A stretch of DNA of 64,000 nucleotides from Streptomyces sp. NBC_01716 (lineage in GTDB: Bacteria > Actinomycetota > Actinomycetes > Streptomycetales > Streptomycetaceae). Positions 1 through 7,989 of this stretch are shown here, one piece after another. The position numbers were made by a program, and so were the translations under genes. The notes below the pieces were generated by a model. That model worked only from the letters and a program-made list of their open reading frames with translations. It was not told the origin of the DNA and searched no databases. The stretch covers positions 7,192,001 through 7,256,000 of the forward strand of contig NZ_CP109181.1 in assembly GCF_036248275.1 (NCBI RefSeq), in the 5' to 3' direction. Numbering within the stretch: the first letter of the stretch is position 1; every line of letters begins with the position of its first letter.

Positions 1-897
1 GTGGAGGAGTGGGTGGCGTTCGTCGAGGTGGAGGGGCAGGGCGCGGGCCGCACGCGCATCGGCCAGCAGGGCGGCGAGTTCCTGGTACTCGGTCTCATCG
101 ACGACCACGTCTCTGATCGTTCCGTCCCGCGCCTCCCAGACGAACTCCATCTGCCATTCGGATGGCAGTGCGGCCAGGATCGCCCCGACGTCGGGTCGCA
201 GGTCGGGCCAGACGGTCAGCAGGGCTCGCGGACCGAGACCGGCGCGGACCGCATCGAGGTTATCCGTGGTGAGGCGGTGCCGGCGTGTGGCGTTGACCAT
301 GTAGGTCTCCTCCAGGAGAAGCCCCTGTCGCGCCGCCAGCTCGGTGCGCACGGACGCCCAGAAGACGTCGTCGGCCACCTCTGTCACCTCTGGTTCCGCA
401 GCGTAAGGGGAAGCCGTCAGCGGTTCCGGGAAGAGGCCGAGTGCGCGTGTACGGGCCACGGCGTCCGTGCAGGGCCGGTCGCTGCCCACGTACACGTACT
501 GGTCCCACCCGACGTGCACGGTGAACGCGTCTCCCGCCTCCAGCCGACACCAGGCGCCCTGCTCGCGGAGCATGACGCGGATCAGCTCCAGGGCCACCGC
601 CAGGGAGACCTCGGCCCCGTCGTGGTAGGCGGCGAGGCCGGCTGGGAAGAGCTCGCCGAGACCATGTCCCTCGACCGCCGGCCGGGCACCGAAGTGGACG
701 AACCCGGCGACGGAGGGCTCACGGATCTCCAGCCGGTCAATGCCCGCGGCTTCCGCGAAGGCGGAGATCGCAGCCAGGTACGCGGCTTCGACCGGCCCGT
801 GGTCGCTGACCGTATCCTCAGCGCCCCGGTAGCCGCCGTGTTCGTCACGGTCGGCGGGGTCGTACTTGGTGATCCGGTGAACGAAGGCGGGCGGCAC
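1..897 (-). CDS. Conserved Streptomyces protein of unknown function, 3' end beyond the window
   Basis: An open frame of 299 codons starts at a GTG (bases 895-897) and is still open at base 1, so the C-terminus is missing. It begins VPPAFVHRITKYDPADRDEH and continues with an acidic, Trp- and Tyr-containing sequence including HVGWDQYVYVG around residue 133. Codon third positions are almost all G/C in this frame, while the overlapping plus-strand frame looks like a mirror shadow. It is divergent from argC. I recall near-identical proteins in Streptomyces annotated loosely as RNA-binding or hypothetical, but I see no recognisable RNA-binding motif. The existence of the gene is well supported; the function is unknown. 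Confidence 0.85.
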   Translation of the reverse strand, partial: MPPAFVHRITKYDPADRDEHGGYRGAEDTVSDHGPVEAAYLAAISAFAEAAGIDRLEIREPSVAGFVHFGARPAVEGHGLGELFPAGLAAYHDGAEVSLAVALELIRVMLREQGAWCRLEAGDAFTVHVGWDQYVYVGSDRPCTDAVARTRALGLFPEPLTASPYAAEPEVTEVADDVFWASVRTELAARQGLLLEETYMVNATRRHRLTTDNLDAVRAGLGPRALLTVWPDLRPDVGAILAALPSEWQMEFVWEARDGTIRDVVVDETEYQELAALLADARAARALPLHLDERHPLLH

Positions 898-1011
898 GCT
901 ACTCCTGGACGGGGTCGAAGGTGGCGCCGGCCGGAACTCGCATTCCGGGCCCCCTTCGAACCTCACAACCGGCGCGGAACAGGCAGCCTTCAGGCGGGCC
1001 GGACAGGGACC

Positions 1012-1042
1012 CATTGCATAAAGCTGCGTAGTTACGTATAGT
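1012..1042 (+). promoter_or_regulatory. argC promoter overlapped by ARG-box-like repeat
   Basis: TTGCAT (1014-1019) and TATAGT (1037-1042) are separated by 17 bases, a good vegetative promoter. The same bases read as an imperfect inverted pair, TTGCATA ... TTACGTATA, the AT-rich form of an ARG box in an otherwise GC-rich region. ArgR bound here with arginine would cover both promoter elements. The argG promoter has the same arrangement. Binding is inferred, not shown. Confidence 0.75.
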
Positions 1043-1067
1043 CATGCCATCGACGAGGAGGGCTTCG

Positions 1068-2096
1068 ATGGCAGTACGTGCAGCGGTGGCGGGAGCCAGT
1101 GGATACGCCGGAGGGGAAGTGCTCCGGCTGCTCCTGGGGCACCCCGGCGTCGAGATCGGTGCTCTCACCGGGAACTCTAACGCCGGTCAGCGCCTCGGTA
1201 CGCTCCAGCCCCACCTCGGGCCGCTGGCCGAGCGGGTCCTGGAGCCGACCAAGGCCGACGTGCTCGCCGGGCACGACGTCGTCTTTCTCGCCCTGCCGCA
1301 CGGGCAGTCCGCCGCCGTCGCCCAGCGGCTCGGCGACGACGTGCTCGTGGTCGACATGGGCGCGGACTTCCGGCTGAAGGACGCCGCCGACTGGGAGGCG
1401 TTCTACGGCTCCCCCCATGCCGGTACCTGGCCCTACGGCCTCCCCGAACTGCCGGGCAGCCGCGCCGCGTTGGAGGGGTCCAGACGCGTCGCGGTGCCCG
1501 GCTGCTATCCGACGGCCGTCTCGCTCGCGCTCTTCCCCGCGTACGGCGCCGGCCTGGTCGAGCCGGAGGCCGTCATCACCGCCGCCACCGGCACCTCCGG
1601 CGCGGGCAAGTCCGTCAAGCCGCATCTGCTCGGCTCCGAGGTCATGGGCTCCATGAGCCCGTACGGCGTCGGCGGCGGCCACCGGCACACCCCCGAGATG
1701 ATCCAGAACCTCAGCGCCGTCGCGGGCGAGCGCGTCGGCGTCTCCTTCACCCCCACTCTCGCCCCCATGCCCCGCGGCATCCTCGCCACCTGCTCCGCGA
1801 AAGCACGGCCTGACGTCACCGCTGCCGACATCCGCGGCGCGTACGAGAAGGCCTACGCCGACGAGCCGTTCGTCCAGCTCCTGCCCGAGGGCCAGTGGCC
1901 GGCGACCGCGTCCGTGTACGGCTCCAACGCCGTACAGGTCCAGGTCGTCCTGGACGAGAACGCCCGGCGCGTCATCGCGATCAGCGCCATCGACAACCTC
2001 ACCAAGGGCACCGCGGGCGGCGCGGTCCAGAGCATGAACATCGCCCTCGGGCTGCCCGAGGAGACCGGGCTCCCGGCCACCGGCGTCGCACCGTGA
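1068..2096 (+). CDS. argC: N-acetyl-gamma-glutamyl-phosphate reductase
   Basis: ArgC makes the NADPH-dependent reduction of N-acetylglutamyl phosphate to the semialdehyde, the third step of arginine synthesis. The 342-residue protein has the N-terminal nucleotide-binding loop GASGYAGGE (residues 9-17) and the catalytic Cys loop RRVAVPGCYPT near residue 145, then GTSGAGK and GGGHRHTPE. An ATG at 1044 is in frame, but the ATG at 1068 is preferred because GAGGAG lies 8 bases upstream and because it starts the usual AVRAAVAGASGYAGG terminus. It is the first gene of argCJBDR and is expressed from the ArgR-type promoter just upstream. The length matches the actinobacterial family. Confidence 0.97.
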   Translation: MAVRAAVAGASGYAGGEVLRLLLGHPGVEIGALTGNSNAGQRLGTLQPHLGPLAERVLEPTKADVLAGHDVVFLALPHGQSAAVAQRLGDDVLVVDMGADFRLKDAADWEAFYGSPHAGTWPYGLPELPGSRAALEGSRRVAVPGCYPTAVSLALFPAYGAGLVEPEAVITAATGTSGAGKSVKPHLLGSEVMGSMSPYGVGGGHRHTPEMIQNLSAVAGERVGVSFTPTLAPMPRGILATCSAKARPDVTAADIRGAYEKAYADEPFVQLLPEGQWPATASVYGSNAVQVQVVLDENARRVIAISAIDNLTKGTAGGAVQSMNIALGLPEETGLPATGVAP

Positions 2097-2178
2097 GCCA
2101 GGCTCCCCACAGCCACGCCACGAAAGACACCACCACCCACACCGACACGCACACCACCCGGCCGAAGAAGGAGTTGCA

Positions 2179-3348
2179 GTGAGCGTCACGGCAGCAGGCG
2201 GATTCACGGCGGCGGGCATCACCGCCGGGATCAAGGACAGCGGCGCCCCGGACCTGGCCCTCGTGGTCAACACCGGTCCGCGCCGCGCCGCCGCGGGCGT
2301 CTTCACCTCCAACCGCGTCAAGGCCGCCCCCGTCCTCTGGTCGGAACAGGTCGTCAAGGGCGGCCGGATCTCCGCGGTCGTCCTCAACTCCGGTGGTGCC
2401 AACGCCTGTACGGGCCCCAAGGGTTTCCAGGACACCCACGCCACCGCCGAGAAGGTCGCCGCGGTACTGAACGAGGCCGACCCCGGGACCCACGGCCCCG
2501 GCGAGATCGCCGTCGCCTCCACCGGGCTCATCGGTATCAACCTTCCGATGGACAAGCTGCTGCCCGGCGTCGAGAAGGCCGCGGCCGAACTCTCCCCGCA
2601 CGGCGGCGAGAAGGCCGCCATCGCCATCAAGACCACCGACAGCGTGCACAAGACCGCCGTCGCGGGCGGCGAGGGATGGACCGTCGGAGGTATGGCCAAG
2701 GGCGCCGGCATGCTCGCCCCCGGCCTCGCCACCATGCTCGTCGTGCTCACCACCGACGCCGACGTCGACAGCTCCGCCCTCGACTCGGCCCTGCGCGCGG
2801 CCACCCGTACCACCTTCGACCGCGTCGACTCCGACGGCTGCATGTCCACCAACGACACGGTGCTCCTGCTCGCCTCCGGCGCCGCCCGGGTGACGCCCGG
2901 CTACGAGGAGTTCGCCGAGGCCGTCCGCACCGTCTGCGACGACCTCGGCCGCCAGCTCATCGGCGACGCGGAAGGCGCCAGCAAGGACATCCGCATCGAG
3001 GTGATCAACGCGGCGAGCGAGGACGACGCCGTCGAGGTGGGCCGCTCCGTCGCCCGTAACAACCTCCTCAAGTGCGCCCTGCACGGCGAGGACCCCAACT
3101 GGGGCCGGGTGCTCTCCGCGATCGGCACGACCTCCGCCGCCTTCGACCCCGACCGGCTCAACGTCGCCATCAACGACATCTGGGTCTGTAAGAACGGCTC
3201 GGTCGGCGAGGACCGCGACCTTGTCGACATGCGCTTCCGGGAGGTACGGATCACCGCCGACCTCGCCGCCGGCAGCGAGTCGGCCGTCATCTGGACCAAC
3301 GACCTCACCGCCGACTACGTCCACGAGAACAGCGCGTACAGCTCATGA
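2179..3348 (+). CDS. argJ: Bifunctional glutamate N-acetyltransferase / amino-acid acetyltransferase
   Basis: ArgJ recycles the acetyl group from N-acetylornithine to glutamate (step 5) and may also make N-acetylglutamate from acetyl-CoA (step 1). The 389-residue precursor carries the self-cleavage signature KGAGMLAPGLATML (residues 174-187). Thr185 is the expected N-terminal nucleophile of the beta chain. Starts at GTG 2179 with AAGGAG 5-10 bases upstream. An 82-base, C/A-rich, apparently unstructured spacer separates it from argC. Its stop overlaps the argB start (ATGA). Whether it is bifunctional or monofunctional cannot be told from sequence alone. Confidence 0.97.
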   Translation: MSVTAAGGFTAAGITAGIKDSGAPDLALVVNTGPRRAAAGVFTSNRVKAAPVLWSEQVVKGGRISAVVLNSGGANACTGPKGFQDTHATAEKVAAVLNEADPGTHGPGEIAVASTGLIGINLPMDKLLPGVEKAAAELSPHGGEKAAIAIKTTDSVHKTAVAGGEGWTVGGMAKGAGMLAPGLATMLVVLTTDADVDSSALDSALRAATRTTFDRVDSDGCMSTNDTVLLLASGAARVTPGYEEFAEAVRTVCDDLGRQLIGDAEGASKDIRIEVINAASEDDAVEVGRSVARNNLLKCALHGEDPNWGRVLSAIGTTSAAFDPDRLNVAINDIWVCKNGSVGEDRDLVDMRFREVRITADLAAGSESAVIWTNDLTADYVHENSAYSS

Positions 3349-4292
3349 CCGCACGCAAGCACACCGCGCTGCCCAAGGCGCAGATCCTCATCGAGGCGCT
3401 GCCCTGGCTGACCCGCCACAACGGCAAGATCGTCGTCATCAAGTTCGGCGGCAACGCCATGGTGGACGAAGACCTCAAGGCCGCCTTCGCCCAGGACGTC
3501 GTCTTTCTGCGCCAGGCCGGTCTCAGGCCGGTCGTCGTGCACGGCGGCGGGCCCCAGATCAGCGCGCAGCTCGACCGGCACGGGCTGGTCAGCGAGTTCA
3601 AGGCCGGGCTGCGGGTCACCACACCCGAGGCGATGGACGTCGTACGGATGGTGCTCGCCGGCCAGGTCCAGCGCGAGCTCGTCGGGCTGCTCAACCAGCA
3701 CGGCCCGCTCGCCGTCGGGATGACCGGCGAGGACGCGCACACCATCTCGGCGACCCGGCACCGGCCCCGTATCGACGGCGAGCTGGTCGACATCGGCAGA
3801 GTCGGCGAGATCACCGAGATCGACCCGGGCGCCATCGAGGCGCTGCTCGCCGACGGCCGTATCCCGGTCATCTCCTCCATCGCGCGCAGCGCCGACGACG
3901 GACACGTCTACAACGTCAACGCCGACACCGCCGCCGCCGCGCTCGCCGCGGCCCTCGGCGCCGAGACGCTGATGGTGCTCACCGACGTCGAGGGTCTGTA
4001 CGAGGACTGGCCGAACAACGACGACGTGATCAGCAGGCTCACGGCGACCGAGCTGGAGAAGCTGCTGCCCGAGCTGTCCAGCGGCATGGTGCCGAAGATG
4101 GAGGGCTGTCTGTTCGCCGTACGCAACGGGGTCAACACCGCCCGCGTGCTCGACGGCCGCGTACAGCACTCGATCCTGCTGGAGATCTTCACCGACGAGG
4201 GCATCGGCACGATGGTCGTCCCCGACGGCCAGGAGCACGCGACCGCGGCGACATCCGGGACCACGGAGACCACGACAGGGGGAGCGTCATGA
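3345..4292 (+). CDS. argB: Acetylglutamate kinase
   Basis: ArgB phosphorylates N-acetylglutamate with ATP, step 2 of arginine synthesis and commonly the arginine feedback point in organisms with the cyclic acetyl pathway. The 315-residue amino-acid-kinase fold shows VIKFGGNAM (31-39, catalytic Lys33), VVVHGGGPQ (63-71) and the nucleotide-site segment NVNADTAAAALA near residue 190. Translationally coupled on both sides: ATGA overlaps with argJ upstream and argD downstream. A Thr-rich C-terminal tail (ATAATSGTTETTTGG) extends past the fold. Confidence 0.97.
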   Translation: MTARKHTALPKAQILIEALPWLTRHNGKIVVIKFGGNAMVDEDLKAAFAQDVVFLRQAGLRPVVVHGGGPQISAQLDRHGLVSEFKAGLRVTTPEAMDVVRMVLAGQVQRELVGLLNQHGPLAVGMTGEDAHTISATRHRPRIDGELVDIGRVGEITEIDPGAIEALLADGRIPVISSIARSADDGHVYNVNADTAAAALAAALGAETLMVLTDVEGLYEDWPNNDDVISRLTATELEKLLPELSSGMVPKMEGCLFAVRNGVNTARVLDGRVQHSILLEIFTDEGIGTMVVPDGQEHATAATSGTTETTTGGAS

Positions 4293-5503
4293 CCGACGAC
4301 AGCAACCAGGAACTCACGCGCCGCTGGCAGCACGTGATGGCCGACAACTACGGCACCCCGAAGCTCTCGCTCGTGCGCGGCGCCGGCGCCACCGTCTGGG
4401 ACGCCGACGGCAACGCGTACGCCGACTTCGTCGGCGGCATCGCCGTGAACGCGCTCGGCCACGCGCACCCCGCCGTCATCGACGCGGTCACCCGGCAGAT
4501 CTCGTCCCTCGGCCATGTGTCGAACCTCTACATCGCCGCCCCGCCCGTCGCCCTCGCCGAACGGCTCATCGACCTCGCCGACCGCCCCGGCCGCGTTTTC
4601 TTCTGCAATTCGGGCGCCGAGGCGAACGAGGCCGCGTTCAAGATCGGCCGGCTCACCGGCCGCCGCCACATGGTCGCCACCGACGGCGGCTTCCACGGCC
4701 GCACGATGGGCGCGCTCGCGCTCACCGGGCAGCCGCCCAAACAGGAGCCGTTCCTGCCGCTGCCCGGCGATGTGACGCATGTTCCGTACGGAGACGTCGA
4801 CGCCCTCAGGGCGGCCGTCACCGAGGAGACCGCGCTGCTGATCATCGAGCCGATCCAGGGGGAGAACGGCGTGGTCGTCCCGCCCCGGGGCTATCTCGAA
4901 GCGGCCAGGGAGATCACCCGCGCCACCGGCACCCTGCTGGTCCTCGACGAGGTCCAGACGGGCGTGGGGCGCACCGGGCACTGGTTCGAGTACCAGGCGC
5001 ACCAGAGCGTCGAGCCCGATGTCGTCACGCTCGCCAAGGGCCTCGGCGGCGGCCTGCCGCTCGGCGCGACGCTCGCCTTCGGCCCGGCGGCCGATCTGCT
5101 CAGGCCCGGTCAGCACGGGACGACCTTCGGCGGCAACCCCGTCGCCTGCGCCGCCGGACTCGCCGTCCTGGACACGCTCGGCGCCGACGGGACGCTCGAC
5201 ACGGTGAAGAGGCTCGGGGAGAAGCTGCGGGACGGAATCGAGGCGCTCGGACACCCACTGGTCTCGCATGTCCGTGGCGCGGGGCTCCTGCTGGGTATCG
5301 TGCTCACCGAGCCGCTCGCGCCGCAGGCGCAGCAGGCGGCTCAGGATGCCGGTTTTCTGGTGAACGTGCCAGCTCCCGATGTCGTACGGCTCATGCCACC
5401 GCTGATCATCGGCGACGACGAGGTGGAAACGTTCCTCCGGGCCCTGCCCGGCATCCTCGACACCACCCACGGGACCAACGGGGACGGACGATCCGGGGAA
5501 TGA
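4289..5503 (+). CDS. argD: Acetylornithine aminotransferase
   Basis: Class III PLP aminotransferase that converts N-acetylglutamate semialdehyde plus glutamate to N-acetylornithine (step 4). In actinomycetes the enzyme may also serve lysine synthesis. The 404-residue protein has CNSGAEANEAAFK (106-118), the PLP-ring Asp in LLVLDEVQTG (Asp220, Gln223) and the Schiff-base Lys250 in LAKGLGGG. The start ATG overlaps the argB stop by four bases. argR follows after 7 bases, so argCJBDR reads as one operon. Confidence 0.96.
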   Translation: MTDDSNQELTRRWQHVMADNYGTPKLSLVRGAGATVWDADGNAYADFVGGIAVNALGHAHPAVIDAVTRQISSLGHVSNLYIAAPPVALAERLIDLADRPGRVFFCNSGAEANEAAFKIGRLTGRRHMVATDGGFHGRTMGALALTGQPPKQEPFLPLPGDVTHVPYGDVDALRAAVTEETALLIIEPIQGENGVVVPPRGYLEAAREITRATGTLLVLDEVQTGVGRTGHWFEYQAHQSVEPDVVTLAKGLGGGLPLGATLAFGPAADLLRPGQHGTTFGGNPVACAAGLAVLDTLGADGTLDTVKRLGEKLRDGIEALGHPLVSHVRGAGLLLGIVLTEPLAPQAQQAAQDAGFLVNVPAPDVVRLMPPLIIGDDEVETFLRALPGILDTTHGTNGDGRSGE

Positions 5504-5510
5504 GACGACG

Positions 5511-6050
5511 ATGACCGAGGCGCAGGCACCACCGGAGCACAACGGCCCCTCCGTCCCGCAGACCCGCACCGCGCGCCACCGCCGGATCGTGGACATCCTC
5601 AACCGGCAGCCGGTCCGGAGCCAGAGCCAGCTCGCCAAGCTCCTCGCCGACGACGGTCTGAACGTCACCCAGGCGACGCTCTCGCGCGACCTGGACGAGC
5701 TGGGCGCCGTGAAGATCCGCAACACCGGTGGTGAGCTGATCTACGCGGTCCCCAGCGAGGGCGGCTACCGCACCCCGCACGCCCCGCTCGGCGAGTCGGC
5801 GAAGGAGGAGCGGATGCGGCGGCTCTCCGGCGAACTGCTCATCTCCGCCGAGGCCTCCGCCAACCTGGTGGTGCTCCGTACGCCGCCGGGCGCCGCCCAG
5901 TTCCTGGCATCGGCCATCGATCAGGCGGAACTGCGGCCCATTCTCGGCACCATCGCGGGCGACGACACGCTGCTGCTGATCAGCCGTGACCCGGCGGGCG
6001 GCCAGGCGCTCGCGGACCATCTGCTGCGGCTTGCCCAGAAGGACGGCTGA
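5511..6050 (+). CDS. argR: Arginine repressor
   Basis: Hexameric arginine-sensing repressor of the arg regulon. The 179-residue protein has an N-terminal winged helix (about residues 20-90) with the family signature VTQATLSRDLDELGAVK at 57-73. The C-terminal oligomerisation and arginine-binding domain includes GDDTLLLISRD. It is last in argCJBDR, so it is probably autoregulated through the argC promoter. A 14-base perfect palindrome, ACCCGCGCGCGGGT, starts at 6051 and may form a short hairpin after the stop. Confidence 0.96.
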   Translation: MTEAQAPPEHNGPSVPQTRTARHRRIVDILNRQPVRSQSQLAKLLADDGLNVTQATLSRDLDELGAVKIRNTGGELIYAVPSEGGYRTPHAPLGESAKEERMRRLSGELLISAEASANLVVLRTPPGAAQFLASAIDQAELRPILGTIAGDDTLLLISRDPAGGQALADHLLRLAQKDG

Positions 6051-6075
6051 ACCCGCGCGCGGGTGTGCCGCCGGG

Positions 6076-6789
6076 TCAGTAGTTCGTGATGGCCGTACGG
6101 CCGGACGCCGTGCCCACCGCGATGTGCGGTGAGAGCCCGGGGTCGGCCCACGCCAGGATGCGGCTCATCGCGCCGGCCGGTACGGAGACACAACCGGCCG
6201 TCGCGCCCTTGCCGTTGACGTGCAGGAAGATCCCGGCGCCCCGGCCGCGCACGGGCCGGTCGTAGTTGAAGCCGATGACCAGGGCGCGGGCGTACTGCGC
6301 GCCGTACGCGCTCAGATGCTCGGCCTCCGCCGCACGGCAGTCGGCCGGCAGGCCCTCGACCCAGCGGTTGTACGCGCGCGAGTCGTTGTCCTGGCACCAC
6401 CAGGACCGGTCGGTCACCGGGCGGTAGGCGAAACGGGTCCCCGCCGGGGCGGGCCGGATGCCGAAGGCGTACGGCAGGCCGTACAGCCCGGTCGGCGTGG
6501 TCGATCCGCCCTGTACGCGCTCGGTGCCCTTGACCAGCCCGCCGGCCCCGAACCGCGCGTCCGCCGACCCCGCCGCCACCCAGCGGTCCCCGCGCCGGTC
6601 CCACCAGGTGAGGCGCCCCGTCGTCGCGCCGGTGTCCGCGGCCTCGGCGGTGATCAGCTGGCTGCCGCCGCCGGTGTCGGCCATCCGCCCGGGGAGCGGC
6701 ACGGAGGTGCCCGCGGGCGCGACGGGGCCGGCCGCGACCGTGGCGACGACGGCGAGCAGGACCGACCCGAGCGTGAGAAGGGTGCGCAT
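6076..6789 (-). CDS. Secreted L,D-transpeptidase-like (YkuD-type) protein
   Basis: The 237-residue protein has a signal peptide (MRTLLTLGSVLLAVVATVAAG, hydrophobic core about 5-21), so it is exported. Near the C-terminus, FLHVNGKGATAGCVSVP matches the YkuD catalytic pattern (His, then Ser/Thr-x-Gly-Cys), with Cys as the expected nucleophile. Family members form 3-3 cross-links in peptidoglycan or attach proteins to it. This one has no LysM or Ig-like domain, like the many short secreted Streptomyces paralogues whose role is not established. It is convergent with argR. Confidence 0.85.
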   Translation of the reverse strand: MRTLLTLGSVLLAVVATVAAGPVAPAGTSVPLPGRMADTGGGSQLITAEAADTGATTGRLTWWDRRGDRWVAAGSADARFGAGGLVKGTERVQGGSTTPTGLYGLPYAFGIRPAPAGTRFAYRPVTDRSWWCQDNDSRAYNRWVEGLPADCRAAEAEHLSAYGAQYARALVIGFNYDRPVRGRGAGIFLHVNGKGATAGCVSVPAGAMSRILAWADPGLSPHIAVGTASGRTAITNY

Positions 6790-6825
6790 GCTCGGACCGT
6801 ACGCCGGTGACCGGGTGACGGCCTC

Positions 6826-7455
6826 TCAGGATCCCGCGGCTTGGTCCGTCCGGGGCGGGGAGCCCGCGCCGGCGCCGTCCGTGCGCGCGGGCAGCGGCAG
6901 CGGCAGGGCGGGCAGCCCGTCCAGGCTCACGCCCACGTACTCCTTCTTCTCGCAGTACTCCGCGAACTCGTCGTCCGTCTTCCGGGCGAAGTGCGTCGCG
7001 TGCTGGGTGCGCTCCTCCCGGTACTCCATGAAGGGAACGGCGAATCCGCACGAGTCGCTGATCCGTACCGCGCCGACCAGGATGATCGCCCGCGCGCTCG
7101 GCCCGTCCGCGTCCGCGAAGTGCCCGATGTACTCGGCCCAGCGCGGATCGTCCCGGAAGACCGGTTCCCCCCGCCCGTGCACCCGCAGGATCTTCGGCGG
7201 TCCGTCGAACGCGCACCACATCAGGGTGATGCGGCCGTTCTCGCGCAGATGGGCGATGGTCTCCGCGCCGCTGCCGCCGAAGTCGAGATAGGCGAGCGTC
7301 GACTCGTCCAGTACGACGAGGCTGCCGGAGCGGCCCTTGGGCGAGAGATTGACGTGACCGTCATCGGCGCGCGGGGCCGTTGCGGTGAAGAAGAGGGGCT
7401 GTTCCTCGATGAATGTACGGATGCGGCCGTCGATTCGTTCGTAGTGCTTTCCCAT
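6826..7455 (-). CDS. Pyridoxamine 5'-phosphate oxidase family protein
   Basis: 209 residues from the ATG at 7455 (MGKHYERID). A TTG eight codons upstream is in frame but falls inside the 18-base palindrome, so ATG is preferred. The sequence FFTATAPRADDGHVNLSPKG and RITLMWCAFDGPPKILRVHG are typical of the PPOX split-barrel family that binds FMN, F420 or haem. Whether it oxidises pyridoxamine phosphate is doubtful; most members of this subgroup are general oxidoreductases. It is divergent from the DUF488 gene and shares a possible operator with it. Confidence 0.8.
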   Translation of the reverse strand: MGKHYERIDGRIRTFIEEQPLFFTATAPRADDGHVNLSPKGRSGSLVVLDESTLAYLDFGGSGAETIAHLRENGRITLMWCAFDGPPKILRVHGRGEPVFRDDPRWAEYIGHFADADGPSARAIILVGAVRISDSCGFAVPFMEYREERTQHATHFARKTDDEFAEYCEKKEYVGVSLDGLPALPLPLPARTDGAGAGSPPRTDQAAGS

Positions 7456-7462
7456 GGCATTT

Positions 7463-7480
7463 ATTGTCGGCGCCGACAAT
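7463..7480. promoter_or_regulatory. 18-base perfect palindrome between divergent genes
   Basis: ATTGTCGGCGCCGACAAT reads identically on both strands. It lies 8 bases upstream of the PPOX-family start (7455) and 41 bases upstream of the DUF488 start (7521). Its size and position suggest an operator for a dimeric repressor of the TetR, MarR or PadR type. No regulator gene is adjacent, so the protein would be encoded elsewhere. Confidence 0.5.
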
Positions 7481-7520
7481 CGCGCGCGTCGAGACCGAGG
7501 GACGGGATGGGCCGGGACGC

Positions 7521-7928
7521 ATGACGAGGAAGAAGTCCACGCACGACGTACGCGTCCGACGGGTCTACGAGCCGCCGGCGCCGGACGACGGGACTCGGGT
7601 GCTCGTCGACCGGCTCTGGCCGCGCGGGCTCGCCAAGACCGAGGCCTCGTTCGACGACTGGCTCAAGGACGCGGCCCCCTCGGCCGAGCTGCGGAAGTGG
7701 TACGGGCACGACCCGGGGAAGTTCGAGGAGTTCGCCGACCGCTACCGCGCCGAGCTGGCGGCGGCCGGATCTGCCTCGGGCGACGCCCTGGAACGGCTCA
7801 GGGAACTGGCCACCGACGACACCCTCACCCTGCTCACCGCCACCAAGGACCTGGACCACAGCCACCCCCTGGTACTGGCGGCGGAGGTCACGGAGAGCAC
7901 CGGGGGGACCACTCAGGGACTGCTTTGA
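7521..7928 (+). CDS. DUF488 family protein
   Basis: 135 residues from ATG 7521 (MTRKKSTHDVRVRRVYEPP). DUF488 hallmarks: YEPPAPDDGTRVLVDRLWPRGL (residues 16-37), then AELRKWYGHDPGKFEEFADRY and the C-terminal TLLTATKDLDHSHPLVLAA. The biochemical function of the family is not established. No convincing Shine-Dalgarno sequence precedes the ATG. It ends four bases into the argG promoter region: the TTGACA at 7925 overlaps the stop codon. Confidence 0.85.
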   Translation: MTRKKSTHDVRVRRVYEPPAPDDGTRVLVDRLWPRGLAKTEASFDDWLKDAAPSAELRKWYGHDPGKFEEFADRYRAELAAAGSASGDALERLRELATDDTLTLLTATKDLDHSHPLVLAAEVTESTGGTTQGLL

Positions 7929-7975
7929 CAAAACATACGGAGGACTGCATAGTTATACCCATCAGCGTATGCACC
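7925..7975 (+). promoter_or_regulatory. argG promoter with ARG-box-like repeat
   Basis: TTGACA (7925-7930), 17 bases, then CATAGT (7948-7953) forms a strong promoter. The -10 is embedded in CTGCATAGTTATA, and GCGTATGCA follows at 7967-7975, an inverted AT-rich pair like that at argC. ArgR binding would block the -10 region. argG and argH are therefore probably repressed by arginine together with argCJBDR, although they are separated from it by four unrelated genes. Confidence 0.7.
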
Positions 7976-7989
7976 GTAAGGAGAAACCC

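Noticed and set aside
1..1041. 346-residue plus-strand open frame at the left edge
   Set aside because: Composition and codon use mark it as the shadow of the minus-strand gene 1-897; it also runs through the argC promoter.
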